Source: Niastella populi
GTDB lineage: Bacteria; Bacteroidota; Bacteroidia; Chitinophagales; Chitinophagaceae
Length of the DNA stretch: 64,000 nucleotides
Direction: 5' to 3'
Assembly (NCBI RefSeq): GCF_002078015.1
Contig: NZ_LWBP01000206.1
Location: forward strand, 1-64,000
The notes beneath the pieces were generated by a model. That model was not told where the DNA came from. It did not search any database and saw only the letters and a list, made by a program, of their open reading frames with translations. Shown here in pieces: positions 27,367-36,373 of this stretch. Within the stretch, counting starts at the first letter, position 1. Each line of letters opens with the position of its first letter. The translations under genes were made by a program, and so were the position numbers.

Positions 27367-27396
27367 ATGCTGTTATTACAATCGTTACAAATTGAT

Positions 27397-30300
27397 TTAC
27401 TTAAACCGTACGGTTGCCCCCAATGAAAACTGGCGCGGACGCGGATAACCGATGGCATCGAAACCGCTGTAGGTTTCGGGGTTCACACCTTTATACTTTG
27501 TGAGATAACCTATATTATATATGCTGCCGAAAACATTCACTCCGCCCAGCCTGGCTTTCTTCACCAGTTCTTTCGGCAGGTCGTAGCCCAGGTATATTTC
27601 GCGGAAGGCAAGGAAATAACCTTTCTCGAACATGGTGCTTACATCAACGCCATAGGAGTTACTGGTTCCAACGGCAGATACCTGGCGAATATAATTGCGC
27701 TGTCCAAAATCGTAATCGGCAAAAGAGAAACGCGCATATTTTTTACCCACGTCGCCGGGCTGTTTCCAGATATCACCGCCCAGCGCTTCGGCGGGCGCCC
27801 CTTCATTGAAGGCCCGGCCCTGCCCTAACGAACGGGCCAAAGCGCCGTTGCTGATCACATGCCCCAATGCATAGTCCATGGCAAAACGCAACGTAAAGCT
27901 TTTATAAGTGAAGGTATTTTGCATACCGCCAATTTTGTCGGGCGCCCGGTAACCCATGAACACCATGTCGCGGCTGTCGATCACGTTATCTCCGTTGAGG
28001 TCGGCCCAGATATAATCACCGGCCCGCTTGCCTACGGTTTGGCCCGAAGGAGAAGCCATCAGGTCTTTTTTACCCCAGGCAGCAGCGTCGGCATCGGTTG
28101 AAAAAACGCCATCCACTTTGAATGCATACAAGCTATAGGGCCGTTCTCCTTCAGCTATGCCACCCACTTCCACTTCGCTCTTTGAGGAAGGGTCGTATAC
28201 CACGCCGCCGTTCTGGCGATTTTTAATGCGGTCATTATCTGGCAGGTCAACCACAACTGTCCTATTCAGCGCAAAGGAGAAATTGGTTTTCCATGTAAAT
28301 TCCTTATACTTTAAAACAGTGGCTGATAATTCAACTTCTACGCCCCTGTTGCGTATGGTTCCATTGTTATAGGTGATCGAAGCAAACGGTCCTTCCAGTG
28401 GTAATGGCTTCGAAGCCAGCCTGTCTTTGGTGAGTTTGTTATAATAGTCTACCGTTAACATGATCCTGTTCTGGAAAAAAGCGGCATCAACCGCCAGGTC
28501 GATCGTTTCGGTAGATTCCCATTTCAGGTTGGGATTGGCCAGGCCATGGCGTACGATACCGGTTGTTTGCGCATAACCTGTTCCCAGGTAATTGCCATAT
28601 GTATCGGCCAGTTCCAGATCACTTAAACCGGCATTTCCCCAGCTTGCCCGCAGCTTTAAGGCATTTACATACCTGGAACGCCAGAACGCTTCGTTGTGCA
28701 TGTTCCAGCCAACCGATAATGCGGGGAAGGTAGCATACTTATTACCGGGAGCGAAGTAGGAAAATCCATCATAGCGAAGTGAACCGCCTACCAGGTACCT
28801 GTTATCATAGTCATAATTGAACTGACCGAAATAGCTGGCCGATCTGCGCTCCGTTAAAGTAGTGTTCAGATCGGTTACATTGGTTACGGTTTGCCCGTTC
28901 ACTATCGATGTGGTGGGCTCTTCAATGGTATACACGTAATCATTGGTAGCCCGCTGCGAACCTACCGTAACGATACTTCGTTGTACGCGCGTATAGTTAA
29001 ACCCAGCCAGCACACTTATGTTATGATCATTGAATGACCGGTCATATTGTAAGATCTGATCAATCATCAACTGCCGCAGGTTATTGGTGTTCTGATATTT
29101 CTGACGGCTGGTCGATAACTGTACGGAACCGGGATACGCTTTTCTGAATAACATATTCCGGTAATCATCGAGGATGTATGATACCGCCGGTCTGAAGTGC
29201 AGGCCTTTCAAAATAGTTACATCGCCGGCCAAACGTGATACAATGCGCTCGGTATTCACCCGGGAATCGTCATACTTCAACGTATGGAAACGGTTGCGGG
29301 TACTTGTTACTTCACCGAATGTAGGCGTGCCATCATCGCGAAATATGCGGATCAGCGGTGTTACGCGCGTAGCGCGCACCAGGTCGTTTGTATAGGATTC
29401 AACATAATTGGGGATCACATTCTGGTAGTTCACACTTGCATCGAGTTTGAAATTGCTGGTGACCCTGAAACCGAAATTGCCCAATACATTATAACGTTTG
29501 TAGTTGGTGCCCACAAAAATGCCGGCCTGGTTCACATAACCCAGCGATACATTATAGCTGGCATTCTCACCGCCGCCGTTCACACTGGCATTGTAATTAT
29601 CTGAAATGCCGGTATTCCACAACAGATCCTGGTAATTGTTATCTGCAAACAACAGCCGTGTTCCGGGATTAACAGGGTCATCCATCACCTGCCAGCCTTT
29701 TGTGAGCAGATCATCTACATACTCCTGTCCCTCTACAGCCACAATGTTATCGTACAATGCGGTCAGGTTGATGCTGTTGCTGTACTGGCCTTTTTGCGTG
29801 AACACGGTAGTGCCGGCCGAAAAACCACCTTTGTTAAGCAGGTTGTCTTTATTCAATGCATCGGAGGTTTGCTGAACGGTGGTACGGGCCAGTGTGAGGT
29901 AATCTTTGGCGCTCAGGTAATCATAGTCGCGCATCTGGGTTTCCCAGTTACGGCGGTAATTAAAGGTGATGGTAGGTTTTGCGCCGAACTTACCTGATCT
30001 TGTTTTTATGACAATTACGCCATTTGCGCCGCGGGCGCCATATGCAGCCGTAGAAGCGGCATCTTTCATTACCTGGAACGATTCGATATCGTCTGGATTT
30101 ATATCGTTGAGTGAGCGGAAGATCCCATCTATCACTACCAACGGGCCGCTGTCATCGACGCTGCTGTTAGCCCGGCCGCCGCTGGTGCCCAAACCCGTAC
30201 CGTATGTATTGAGTTTGGTACCGCCACGAATAAGAATATTGTTGGCTCCCGACCCCGGCTGCCCGTTCACAATGGGCACCGACACGCCGGCCAGTTTTCC

Positions 30301-30735
30301 CTGAATGGCCTGTATGGGGTTGGGGTTGGGCGTATTTTGCAACTCCTCAGTGGCGAGCTTCGAAACGGAAGCCGCCGTTTTGTTCCTGGTCTGTTGCATA
30401 TATCCCACCACCACCACATCTGTTAAGGCGGTGGCCTCGGCGTCGAGGGAAATATTGATTATGTTCTGTCCATTTAGGGCCACTTCCTTAGGCTGGGCGC
30501 CGATGTAGGAAAACACCAGGGTGTCGTTCAGCGTATTCACTTTTAGCTGAAACTTCCCATTGATGTCGGTAACAGTGGCCCGGGCGGCGCCTTTTACAGT
30601 AACTGTTACATTACCAAGCTTTTCTGAAGTTGAGTTCGTTACAGTACCCGAAACGATCGGAATGGTTTGTCCTAAGCCAACTGCACTCATCAGTAACCAG
30701 CAGCCAGTGAGGAACCAGGTGAGAATCTTTTTCAT
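27397..30735 (-). CDS. SusC/RagA TonB-linked outer-membrane transporter (sialic acid locus)
   Basis: 1112 residues. The signal peptide ends at about residue 22. A carboxypeptidase-regulatory-like domain follows (about 27-105), then the TonB-dependent plug with IQAIQGKLAGVSV and MKDAASTAAYGARGANGVIVI, then a 22-strand barrel ending LGATVRFK with a terminal basic residue after Phe. It imports substrate into the periplasm using TonB energy. It is the first gene of the operon, preceded by a full promoter and a GntR-type operator (30770-30815). The start is ATG. Confidence 0.96.
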   Translation of the reverse strand: MKKILTWFLTGCWLLMSAVGLGQTIPIVSGTVTNSTSEKLGNVTVTVKGAARATVTDINGKFQLKVNTLNDTLVFSYIGAQPKEVALNGQNIINISLDAEATALTDVVVVGYMQQTRNKTAASVSKLATEELQNTPNPNPIQAIQGKLAGVSVPIVNGQPGSGANNILIRGGTKLNTYGTGLGTSGGRANSSVDDSGPLVVIDGIFRSLNDINPDDIESFQVMKDAASTAAYGARGANGVIVIKTRSGKFGAKPTITFNYRRNWETQMRDYDYLSAKDYLTLARTTVQQTSDALNKDNLLNKGGFSAGTTVFTQKGQYSNSINLTALYDNIVAVEGQEYVDDLLTKGWQVMDDPVNPGTRLLFADNNYQDLLWNTGISDNYNASVNGGGENASYNVSLGYVNQAGIFVGTNYKRYNVLGNFGFRVTSNFKLDASVNYQNVIPNYVESYTNDLVRATRVTPLIRIFRDDGTPTFGEVTSTRNRFHTLKYDDSRVNTERIVSRLAGDVTILKGLHFRPAVSYILDDYRNMLFRKAYPGSVQLSTSRQKYQNTNNLRQLMIDQILQYDRSFNDHNISVLAGFNYTRVQRSIVTVGSQRATNDYVYTIEEPTTSIVNGQTVTNVTDLNTTLTERRSASYFGQFNYDYDNRYLVGGSLRYDGFSYFAPGNKYATFPALSVGWNMHNEAFWRSRYVNALKLRASWGNAGLSDLELADTYGNYLGTGYAQTTGIVRHGLANPNLKWESTETIDLAVDAAFFQNRIMLTVDYYNKLTKDRLASKPLPLEGPFASITYNNGTIRNRGVEVELSATVLKYKEFTWKTNFSFALNRTVVVDLPDNDRIKNRQNGGVVYDPSSKSEVEVGGIAEGERPYSLYAFKVDGVFSTDADAAAWGKKDLMASPSGQTVGKRAGDYIWADLNGDNVIDSRDMVFMGYRAPDKIGGMQNTFTYKSFTLRFAMDYALGHVISNGALARSLGQGRAFNEGAPAEALGGDIWKQPGDVGKKYARFSFADYDFGQRNYIRQVSAVGTSNSYGVDVSTMFEKGYFLAFREIYLGYDLPKELVKKARLGGVNVFGSIYNIGYLTKYKGVNPETYSGFDAIGYPRPRQFSLGATVRFK

Positions 30736-30769
30736 AATGGCTTGTCGTTAGTTTTGCAATTACGTATTT

Positions 30770-30780
30770 ATGTACTACAT
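30770..30780. promoter_or_regulatory. Probable operator for the FadR-type GntR regulator
   Basis: ATGTACTACAT is a perfect palindrome about one central base. It contains the GT-N3-AC core typical of FadR-subfamily GntR operators. It lies at the expected start of transcription, 5-15 nt beyond the -7 box of the susC promoter, a position where binding would block initiation. Confidence 0.55.
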
Positions 30781-30784
30781 ATTA

Positions 30785-30815
30785 CAAATATAGAACTCTC
30801 CTCATTTAATCCAAA
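30785..30815 (-). promoter_or_regulatory. Promoter of the sialic acid operon
   Basis: On the minus strand, TTTG (30815-30812) and TATATTTG (30792-30785) are separated by 19 nt. This is an exact match to the Bacteroidota -33/-7 consensus TTTG and TAnnTTTG. The leader to the susC ATG at 30735 would be about 40 nt. The rest of the 405-nt divergent gap up to the regulator (30816-31101) shows no gene. Confidence 0.7.
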
Positions 30816-31101
30816 TAAATTTGTGCGGCAATTTAGCCATGATAACTTTGTTACCTGTTCTACGCATAGTGTGGCAACCAGGAACTGTCGGTTCTTCCCT
30901 TCTTCATAACTGTACAGTGTGCTTTATGTCAATATCTTAGGTATATAAAATCACCAGCTTTGGAAATGAACCTTTTGCTACGGGCAGGTCATGTCGGGGC
31001 TGTTTTACAGGCAGGTTATGCAATCGATTGTGTAAACAAAAAATCCCATATGAACATTTTATAACACTTCATTTTCCCACCTAAAACAGGCTTAATATTA
31101 A

Positions 31102-31135
31102 GTCTTACATATTCACCTAATTTTTATTACTTTTG
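31102..31135 (+). promoter_or_regulatory. Promoter and possible autoregulatory site of the GntR gene
   Basis: TACTTTTG (31128-31135) matches TAnnTTTG and ends 5 nt before the ATG, which would give a very short or absent leader. At 31102-31113 GTCTTACATATT shares the GT-N3-AC core and the following ATATT with the operator at 30770, and it lies near the -33 position. No TTTG -33 box is seen. Confidence 0.4.
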
Positions 31136-31140
31136 ATCAT

Positions 31141-31836
31141 ATGAGCATCGAAAAAGATCTTTTTAAACTGAAGCCTATCGCTTATACTACGATGGCCGAC
31201 CAGGTGGAAAACCACCTGCGTGAGTACATCATTAAGCGTTCTATTAAACCGGGTGACCCTATACCGAAAGAAACCGAAATAGCCCAGGCATTAGGGGTTA
31301 GCCGCAATGTGGTGCGTGAGGCGCTCAGCCGTTTGCGGATGCTCGGGATGATCGAGTCGCGTAAAAAACGCGGAATGATCCTTACACAACCCGACGTAAT
31401 GAAAGGCCTCGAGCTGATCATTCATCCTACCATACTCGATGAACATGTTCGTAAACAATTGTTCGAACTGCGGCTGGTGCTGGAAGTAGGTTTGGGCGAT
31501 CTGTTGTTCCGCCGTAAGTCGGAGGAGCACCTGAAAAAACTGGATGCCATAGTTGAACGTGAACATAAAGCCACTACTCAAATTGAGCGTATACGCTGCG
31601 AAGTTGATTTTCACTCCACCTTATATGAAATGGCGGGCAATGAAACATTGAAACGTTTCCAGGATATTTTAATGCCGGTATTTGAATATGTGGTAGAATA
31701 CGAATCGAAACTCGATCATACTTCTGTTGGCTCGGTAACCCATGCCGATCTTGTAAAAATATTATACAGCAACAATGCCGAAGCGTATCCGAACGCAATG
31801 CGCAAGCATTTGATGCCACACCTCGATCATCTGTAG
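31141..31836 (+). CDS. FadR-subfamily GntR regulator of the sialic acid locus
   Basis: 231 residues. The N-terminal winged helix (about 18-85) shows VENHLREYIIKRSIKPGDPI and ETEIAQALGVSRNVVREALS, the GntR signature. An FCD ligand-binding domain (about 95-225) follows with LFELRLVLEVGLG and VDFHSTLYEMAGNE, including a metal-binding His set. It faces the SusC operon and probably represses it until sialic acid or a catabolite such as N-acetylmannosamine binds, as NanR does in E. coli. The target and ligand are inferred from position and from the shared operator-like sites in the gap. Confidence 0.92.
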   Translation: MSIEKDLFKLKPIAYTTMADQVENHLREYIIKRSIKPGDPIPKETEIAQALGVSRNVVREALSRLRMLGMIESRKKRGMILTQPDVMKGLELIIHPTILDEHVRKQLFELRLVLEVGLGDLLFRRKSEEHLKKLDAIVEREHKATTQIERIRCEVDFHSTLYEMAGNETLKRFQDILMPVFEYVVEYESKLDHTSVGSVTHADLVKILYSNNAEAYPNAMRKHLMPHLDHL

Positions 31837-31847
31837 AACAGCCAGTG

Positions 31848-31924
31848 ACAGGCGAAAGCCAAAAGCCGAAAGCAAATACATACGAAAGATTGTATTTGCT
31901 TTTTCGCTTTTAAACTCAGGCTTT
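31848..31924. repeat. Imperfect inverted repeat behind the GntR gene
   Basis: GGCGAAAGCCAAAAGCC units on the left and GCTTTTTCGC/GGCTTTGGCC units on the right are complementary around the perfect inner stem AGCAAATAC / GTATTTGCT (loop ATACGAAAGATT). The inner stem is followed by T residues and may terminate the regulator message. AAGCAAATACA also occurs at about 35319-35329. Confidence 0.6.
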
Positions 31925-32041
31925 GGCCATTAGACCTTAGCATTTCTTTAACACCCGTTATTCCCCGGTTAATAATAAAGTTTTTGAATAAACTTTAAAC
32001 TTTTCTGCCGTCATATCGTAGTAATAAACTATCACGCAATA

Positions 32042-32638
32042 ATGTTCGATATGAAACACGCAATCGTTTTCGGCAGCATATTCATGCTTTCAGCAGCAGC
32101 CGCATTTTCCCAGGAAGTGGTTTCGCTGAATGAGCCCATTCATTTCGCCTCACTTAAGTTGAACAGATCACCAAGAGAAGAGACCGGTAGTATAAGAAGA
32201 GAGAAAGCAGCCACGTTACCCAACTGTTCCACCGGGCAACACTTTGAAACCGATTTCCCGAATGCTGCCAATGTAAGCTGGAGAAGAGCGGGTTTCGAAG
32301 AAGCACAATTCACGTTGAACGGAAAAGAATGGAAAGCATTTTATGATTACAACCATGACCTCATAGGCACTACAACGGCAGTAGAGTATTCCGTTTTACC
32401 TGAAGCCGCCCGTAAATATATTGAGAAGCATTATAGCGGCTATGCCGCTCACCAGGTGATCCTGTTCAACGACAATGCGTACAACGGCAGTGATATGGTT
32501 TTATATGGTAATGCGTTCGATGATGCAGACAATTATTTTGTTATGCTTTCGAACAGTAACAAAACAATGGTGCTGCAGGTGAACCTGGAGGGCGTGGTGA
32601 CCTACTTCAGCGATCTTTCTTACAGTAATGTTAAATAA
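32042..32638 (+). CDS. Secreted PepSY-like protein
   Basis: 198 residues, or 195 if the second ATG (32051) is used. That start would put the signal peptide MKHAIVFGSIFMLSAAAAFS directly at the N-terminus and may be the true one. The mature part has the PepSY-like (BLIP-like) fold often seen in Bacteroidota: FETDFPNAANVSWRRAGFEEAQF, then KEWKAFYDYNHDLIGTTTAV, then LPEAARKYIEKHYSGYAAHQV. These proteins are periplasmic and of unknown function. It is transcribed alone, with the receiver-domain gene 103 nt downstream. Confidence 0.8.
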   Translation: MFDMKHAIVFGSIFMLSAAAAFSQEVVSLNEPIHFASLKLNRSPREETGSIRREKAATLPNCSTGQHFETDFPNAANVSWRRAGFEEAQFTLNGKEWKAFYDYNHDLIGTTTAVEYSVLPEAARKYIEKHYSGYAAHQVILFNDNAYNGSDMVLYGNAFDDADNYFVMLSNSNKTMVLQVNLEGVVTYFSDLSYSNVK

Positions 32639-32741
32639 CTCTTATAAGTACAGGTTTCCCTTTATGTGATGGAACCTGTTCCCAAATTTTTTGTTAGTCA
32701 ACACAATTAATCATCGTTTGTAAACGTCATTACTACGAATT

Positions 32742-33245
32742 ATGAAAAGGGTGACTATATTACTGGCAGAAGATAATTTGGTATTGGGCCTCTTTGTAAA
32801 ACGCGTATTACAACAGGCAGGTTACCGGGTATGGTACTGTATGAATACGGCTGAAGCATGGCAATATTACGCTGATAAAAATCCCGACCTGGTATTGCTT
32901 GACAACAATCAATCTGCGACACGTACAAATTTCATACTGGCAAGCAGGATCAGACAGGTGAATAAATTAGTTCCCATTCTCTTCCTTTCAGGTAAAACGT
33001 ACGAAGAGGAGATGTATGCCAACATCTGGCCCAAACATACCGTTGAACCGGAAAATACCAATGTAGTGAGCGAAAAGAAGTTACTGGAGCACCTGAACAG
33101 TATATTATCGGTGGCAGCTCCACCTGCAGTTATTGCGCCTGTATTTGATAAAAACCGAATGAAATTGTGCAGTCCTGAAGACATGCTCATACTTACCTCT
33201 TTCTTTGAAGACTCCGTTCACCTGAAAGAATATGTTCCTAATTAA
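32742..33245 (+). CDS. Stand-alone response-regulator receiver protein
   Basis: 167 residues. A CheY-like receiver spans about 3-120: acidic pocket ILLAEDN, phosphoacceptor Asp in DLVLLDNNQ (about residue 51), and conserved Lys in FLSGKTYEEE. There is no output domain; the last 45 residues are Pro/Ala-rich and end DSVHLKEYVPN. It could relay phosphate or act by protein contact. No kinase is next to it; the large kinase at 13.1-17.0 kb is the only one in the window and a link between them is speculation. Confidence 0.87.
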   Translation: MKRVTILLAEDNLVLGLFVKRVLQQAGYRVWYCMNTAEAWQYYADKNPDLVLLDNNQSATRTNFILASRIRQVNKLVPILFLSGKTYEEEMYANIWPKHTVEPENTNVVSEKKLLEHLNSILSVAAPPAVIAPVFDKNRMKLCSPEDMLILTSFFEDSVHLKEYVPN

Positions 33246-33281
33246 GAGGGAACACAGGTCTCCGGTTAAATCCAACATAAA

Positions 33282-33338
33282 AAACCAAATTCCAAAACTA
33301 AACCTCGATGATGAGATTTTGATTCTGGAATTTGGTTT
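33282..33338. terminator. Bidirectional hairpin between convergent genes
   Basis: AAACCAAATTCCA and TGGAATTTGGTTT form a perfect 13-bp stem around a 31-nt loop. It lies between the receiver gene ending at 33245 and the SRPBCC gene ending at 33383 and can serve both. Confidence 0.7.
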
Positions 33339-33382
33339 CCTTTGAATTCGATAATAAACCGAATTCTTCCATCGCACCCGTC

Positions 33383-34060
33383 CTATCTTGGAATTAAGAT
33401 TGTTTGATGTGTTTCAACGAAATCCTTGAATCCGCTGATCTCTTCTTCGAGCATCCTTTTGAATACCGGTGTAAATAAGCGGGCAACCTGTTCTCCGGCC
33501 TTTCCTAACGGCGCATGATACGTGAGCACTACATCGACCGTAGTTCCCTGTCCGCCCAATGAATCGCGAAAACCTATTTTACCGGCATTATCGATCGATG
33601 AACCGGGAAGGCTTTGCCAGGCGATCATTTCGCCATAACGCTCTTTAACGATCTCTGCATGCCATTGCAACGTACCAACCTTACCGGGAATTTCCATTAC
33701 CCAGTTAGAGAACAGTTCATCCTGTTCTTCTACCTTTTGCAGGTGTTTCATGAACAAAGGCAGGTTCGATAAATTGCGCCACATGGCATATACCTCTTCA
33801 CGAGGTTTATTTACGATCATCGACACCCTGATATTGAGTGTACGGCCTGCTGCCACTTTTTCTATTGAATGATATACTTCGCTAAAGGTGCGTTTACCGG
33901 CGATACCCTTATAGGCGAGAAAACAACCTACAGCGGCCTTTAAAAACCGGTTGGAAGAATTTTTGTTGAATGCACTGCCGATCAGCATAACTCCTCCCGC
34001 TACGGAAGCCAGCCGCTGACAGGTGGCTGCGCTCATTAATTTGTCCCTATTGGTGTGCAT
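33383..34060 (-). CDS. SRPBCC (START-like) family protein with N-terminal membrane segment
   Basis: 225 residues. The first 50 form a short hydrophobic DUF2892-like region (LASVAGGVMLIGSAFN, FLKAAVGCFLAYKGI), likely two membrane helices. Residues about 70-215 form an SRPBCC domain of the polyketide-cyclase/coenzyme-Q-binding kind (VSMIVNKPREEVYAMWRNLSNLPLFMKHLQKVE, then WHAEIVKERYGEMIAWQSLPGS). Such proteins bind hydrophobic ligands; the ligand here is unknown. The start is ATG. It is monocistronic. Confidence 0.85.
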   Translation of the reverse strand: MHTNRDKLMSAATCQRLASVAGGVMLIGSAFNKNSSNRFLKAAVGCFLAYKGIAGKRTFSEVYHSIEKVAAGRTLNIRVSMIVNKPREEVYAMWRNLSNLPLFMKHLQKVEEQDELFSNWVMEIPGKVGTLQWHAEIVKERYGEMIAWQSLPGSSIDNAGKIGFRDSLGGQGTTVDVVLTYHAPLGKAGEQVARLFTPVFKRMLEEEISGFKDFVETHQTILIPR

Positions 34061-34199
34061 AAGGAATAATTTTTAAGTGGATAGTTAGTATAGTATTGCA
34101 TTAAGTATCAAAATACTATACCACCCACGTTGGGGGGACAACCGTTACTATTATTACCTATAGGGTGAAATTGTTGCTTTTTTTCTACAAACGGGGAGT

Positions 34200-34307
34200 T
34201 GTTCAGTTATTCAGTTGTTCAGTTCTCAGTTCATAGTTCTCAGTTCACAGTTCTTAGTTCACAGTTCACAGTTCTCAGTTTTTAGTTTTTAGTTTTTAGT
34301 TTTTTTA
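34200..34307. repeat. Tandem AGTTC/CAGTT degenerate repeat behind moaCB
   Basis: About 108 bases of imperfect 7-10-bp units (TTCAGTTG, TTCTCAGTTCA, TTCACAGTTC, then TTTTAGT) lie 43 nt after the moaCB stop. The complementary sense (GAACTGTGAACTG) occurs at 36374-36424, so the two tracts are inverted around moaCB, moaE and moaD. Confidence 0.7.
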
Positions 34308-34349
34308 GGCGGCCTCTCGTCTTTATGCCTATTGGCTTTCGCCTGTTGC

Positions 34350-35264
34350 CTATTGGTCATGCCGCATTCCTTCAGCCACTCTGAAAATATGAAGCAGGTA
34401 AGGGAACAGCGCATCCATGCTTTCTTCGGTGCCCCGGGTTGAACCTGGCAGTGTAAGTATCAGCGTGTTACCGATAAAACCGGCTATGCCGCGCGATAAC
34501 ATGGCATAGGGTGTACGCTGCTGGCCGTATTGCCGCGCCGCTTCCATAATACCGGGAATGGTACGATCGAGTAAGGGCTCAATAGATTCAGGCGTTACAT
34601 CGCGGGGAGAAAGACCGGTACCACCGGTAAACAAAACGAGATTATATTTTTCGTTCACCAGTTGTTTAACTGTTGATTGTATGGCATCCTTTTCATCGGG
34701 AATGATCTTGTACAAACCCGTGTTGAGGTTATATTGTTTTAATTTTTGCAGAATAACTTTCCCGGCCCTGTCCTCTTTATCACCGGCCGAAATGCTGTCA
34801 CTGCAAACGACCACCGCGCAAAGCAGGTTCCTGGAAACAGCATCTTTGAAGTCGGTTTTGCCGCCTTTTTTATTGACGAGTTTTATGGTGCTGATCTCGA
34901 TCTCCTTATCGATCGGCTTCAGCATATCGTACATCGTTAACGCCGTCACCGATGCGCCATGCATGGCTTCCACTTCTACCCCCGTCTTATAAATAGTATG
35001 TACTTCTACCGTTACAATCACATTCAATCCTTCAATCGTATGCGTAATGCCTGCATACTCTACCGGCAGGGGATGACAATCGGGAATAACATCACTTGTT
35101 TTTTTTATGGCAAGTAATCCTGCGGCGCGACTGAACTCAAACACATCGCCCTTGGGCACTTTGCGTTGCAGGATGGCATCTATCGTTTCCTGTTTTGATA
35201 CTTTTACAATTGCAGTGGCGGTGGCTTGTCTTAAGCTGGATACTTTATTAGTAATATTTATCAT
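34350..35264 (-). CDS. moaCB: Fused molybdenum cofactor proteins MoaC-MoaB
   Basis: 304 residues. Residues 1 to about 147 are MoaC (cyclic pyranopterin monophosphate synthase), with CHPLPVEY, KTGVEVEAMHGASVTALTMYDM and VNKKGGKTDF. Residues about 148-304 are a MoaB/Mog-type domain that adenylates molybdopterin, with VVCSDSISAGDKEDRAG, FTGGTGLSPRDVTPE and LPGSTRGTEESMDALFP. Both parts carry the usual site residues, so both activities are probable. Such fusions occur in Bacteroidota. It is the last gene of the moa operon, 149 nt after moaE. The start is ATG. Confidence 0.95.
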   Translation of the reverse strand: MINITNKVSSLRQATATAIVKVSKQETIDAILQRKVPKGDVFEFSRAAGLLAIKKTSDVIPDCHPLPVEYAGITHTIEGLNVIVTVEVHTIYKTGVEVEAMHGASVTALTMYDMLKPIDKEIEISTIKLVNKKGGKTDFKDAVSRNLLCAVVVCSDSISAGDKEDRAGKVILQKLKQYNLNTGLYKIIPDEKDAIQSTVKQLVNEKYNLVLFTGGTGLSPRDVTPESIEPLLDRTIPGIMEAARQYGQQRTPYAMLSRGIAGFIGNTLILTLPGSTRGTEESMDALFPYLLHIFRVAEGMRHDQ

Positions 35265-35284
35265 TGAATTGGATCAAAGTGAGT

Positions 35285-35345
35285 CAAAAAAAGCTATAAG
35301 CCGTAAGCTGCAAGCTATAAGCAAATACAGCGCGGCAACCGGGAA
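35285..35345. repeat. Degenerate AAGCTATAAGC repeat between moaCB and moaE
   Basis: Imperfect TAAGCTGCAAGC/TATAAGC units (35285-35325) end in AAGCAAATACAG. After a short spacer CTGTATTCCC gives a partial inner stem followed by T residues. AAGCAAATACA is shared with the hairpin behind the GntR gene. Confidence 0.55.
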
Positions 35346-35413
35346 CTGTATTCCCTTTTTCATTCTGCATTTAACTTTTACATTCGTAATTGAACATTCG
35401 ATATTCAATAATT

Positions 35414-35860
35414 CTATTTATTCTCTTTCCATTGATAACTTTCATCTTCAAAAATCTCTTTCCCCCAAATCGGTAATTCCGCTTTTAATCTTTCCACCAC
35501 TTCATTGCAGGCATCGATGGCGGCTTTGCGGTGTGCCGATGATGTGAACACAAACAAACAAATTTCGCCGGCTGCAATTGTACCCAGACTGTGATGCACG
35601 TGCATGCACACCAGCGGATATTTTGCAAAGATCTCTTCCCTTATCAGGTGCATTTTTTCCAGCGCCATTTCTTCATAAGCAGTATACGTTATCGCTTTTA
35701 CCGTATTGCCTTCGATCACATCGGCACGCACCTGTCCCAGGAAAATGCTATGCCCCCCAATATTTGTTTTGGTATTGTGCTTTTGAATGCTGTCAGCAAT
35801 AAAGGAAGCCGCAATGGGTCCCTGGGTGAATATATTCTTTGGTTTGCGTTCTGTGATCAT
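35414..35860 (-). CDS. moaE: Molybdopterin synthase catalytic subunit MoaE
   Basis: 148 residues. It shows GGHSIFLGQVRAD, then YEEMALEKMHLIREE, VHVHHSLGTIAAGEICLFV (with HH and the GEI segment) and PIWGKEIFEDESYQW, whose Lys residues contact the pterin. It transfers two sulfurs from MoaD thiocarboxylate to cyclic pyranopterin monophosphate. Length is normal. The start is ATG. moaD lies upstream after a 168-nt repeat-bearing gap. Confidence 0.96.
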   Translation of the reverse strand: MITERKPKNIFTQGPIAASFIADSIQKHNTKTNIGGHSIFLGQVRADVIEGNTVKAITYTAYEEMALEKMHLIREEIFAKYPLVCMHVHHSLGTIAAGEICLFVFTSSAHRKAAIDACNEVVERLKAELPIWGKEIFEDESYQWKENK

Positions 35861-35867
35861 GATGTGC

Positions 35868-36022
35868 TATTTGGTGAATGGTCAATGGTCAATGCCTCGC
35901 GAATTTTTAAATTTATTTAAGCCCTTGCACCGCCCGAAATTCGAGCCGGTTGCCAAAGAAGGCCGCGCTTAAGTTTGCCGTTTCACAGCCTGCCCCGATA
36001 TAGTCGGGGTTTGCCGTTTCAC
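35868..36022. repeat. Repeat-bearing gap between moaE and moaD
   Basis: GGTGAATGGTCAATGGTCAATG (tandem TCAATGG units, about 35873-35894) runs into CCTCGCGAATTT. Further on, GTTTGCCGTTTCAC occurs twice (35973-35986 and 36009-36022), separated by a CCCCGA/TCGGGG hairpin (35993-36009). No gene is seen. Confidence 0.6.
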
Positions 36023-36028
36023 GATAAC

Positions 36029-36262
36029 CTACCCCCCCGCAAATGGCGGCAATAAAGCTACCGTATTGTTTCCCGATAACGCGGTATGCCCGGTTACAAT
36101 CTGTTTGTCAACGGCAATGATATAAGGTTTATTCACCAGCGCCGGATAACGTTGATTCAACTGATCTATCAATTCGCTGGTATCCGCCGCATTCTCTATC
36201 ATTACGGGATTGTTCCCCATAACATCTGTAAGTTGTCCAAACACAATAACCTGTACCGGCAT
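36029..36262 (-). CDS. moaD: Molybdopterin synthase sulfur carrier MoaD
   Basis: 77 residues with the ubiquitin-like beta-grasp pattern and the essential C-terminal Gly-Gly (LLPPFAGG). It starts MPVQVIVFGQLTDVMG. The terminal glycine is adenylated by a MoeB-type enzyme and converted to a thiocarboxylate that gives sulfur to MoaE. No moeB is present in the window. The start is ATG. Confidence 0.95.
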   Translation of the reverse strand: MPVQVIVFGQLTDVMGNNPVMIENAADTSELIDQLNQRYPALVNKPYIIAVDKQIVTGHTALSGNNTVALLPPFAGG

Positions 36263-36373
36263 TTTATTTAGTTTATTTCCGTATCACAAATTTACTTAAT
36301 TCCTTTATAGCAGCGCCGGTTACCGGTTTCCGGTTACCAGGCAGCTTTTTCAAATGTCAAAACCTCACCAACC

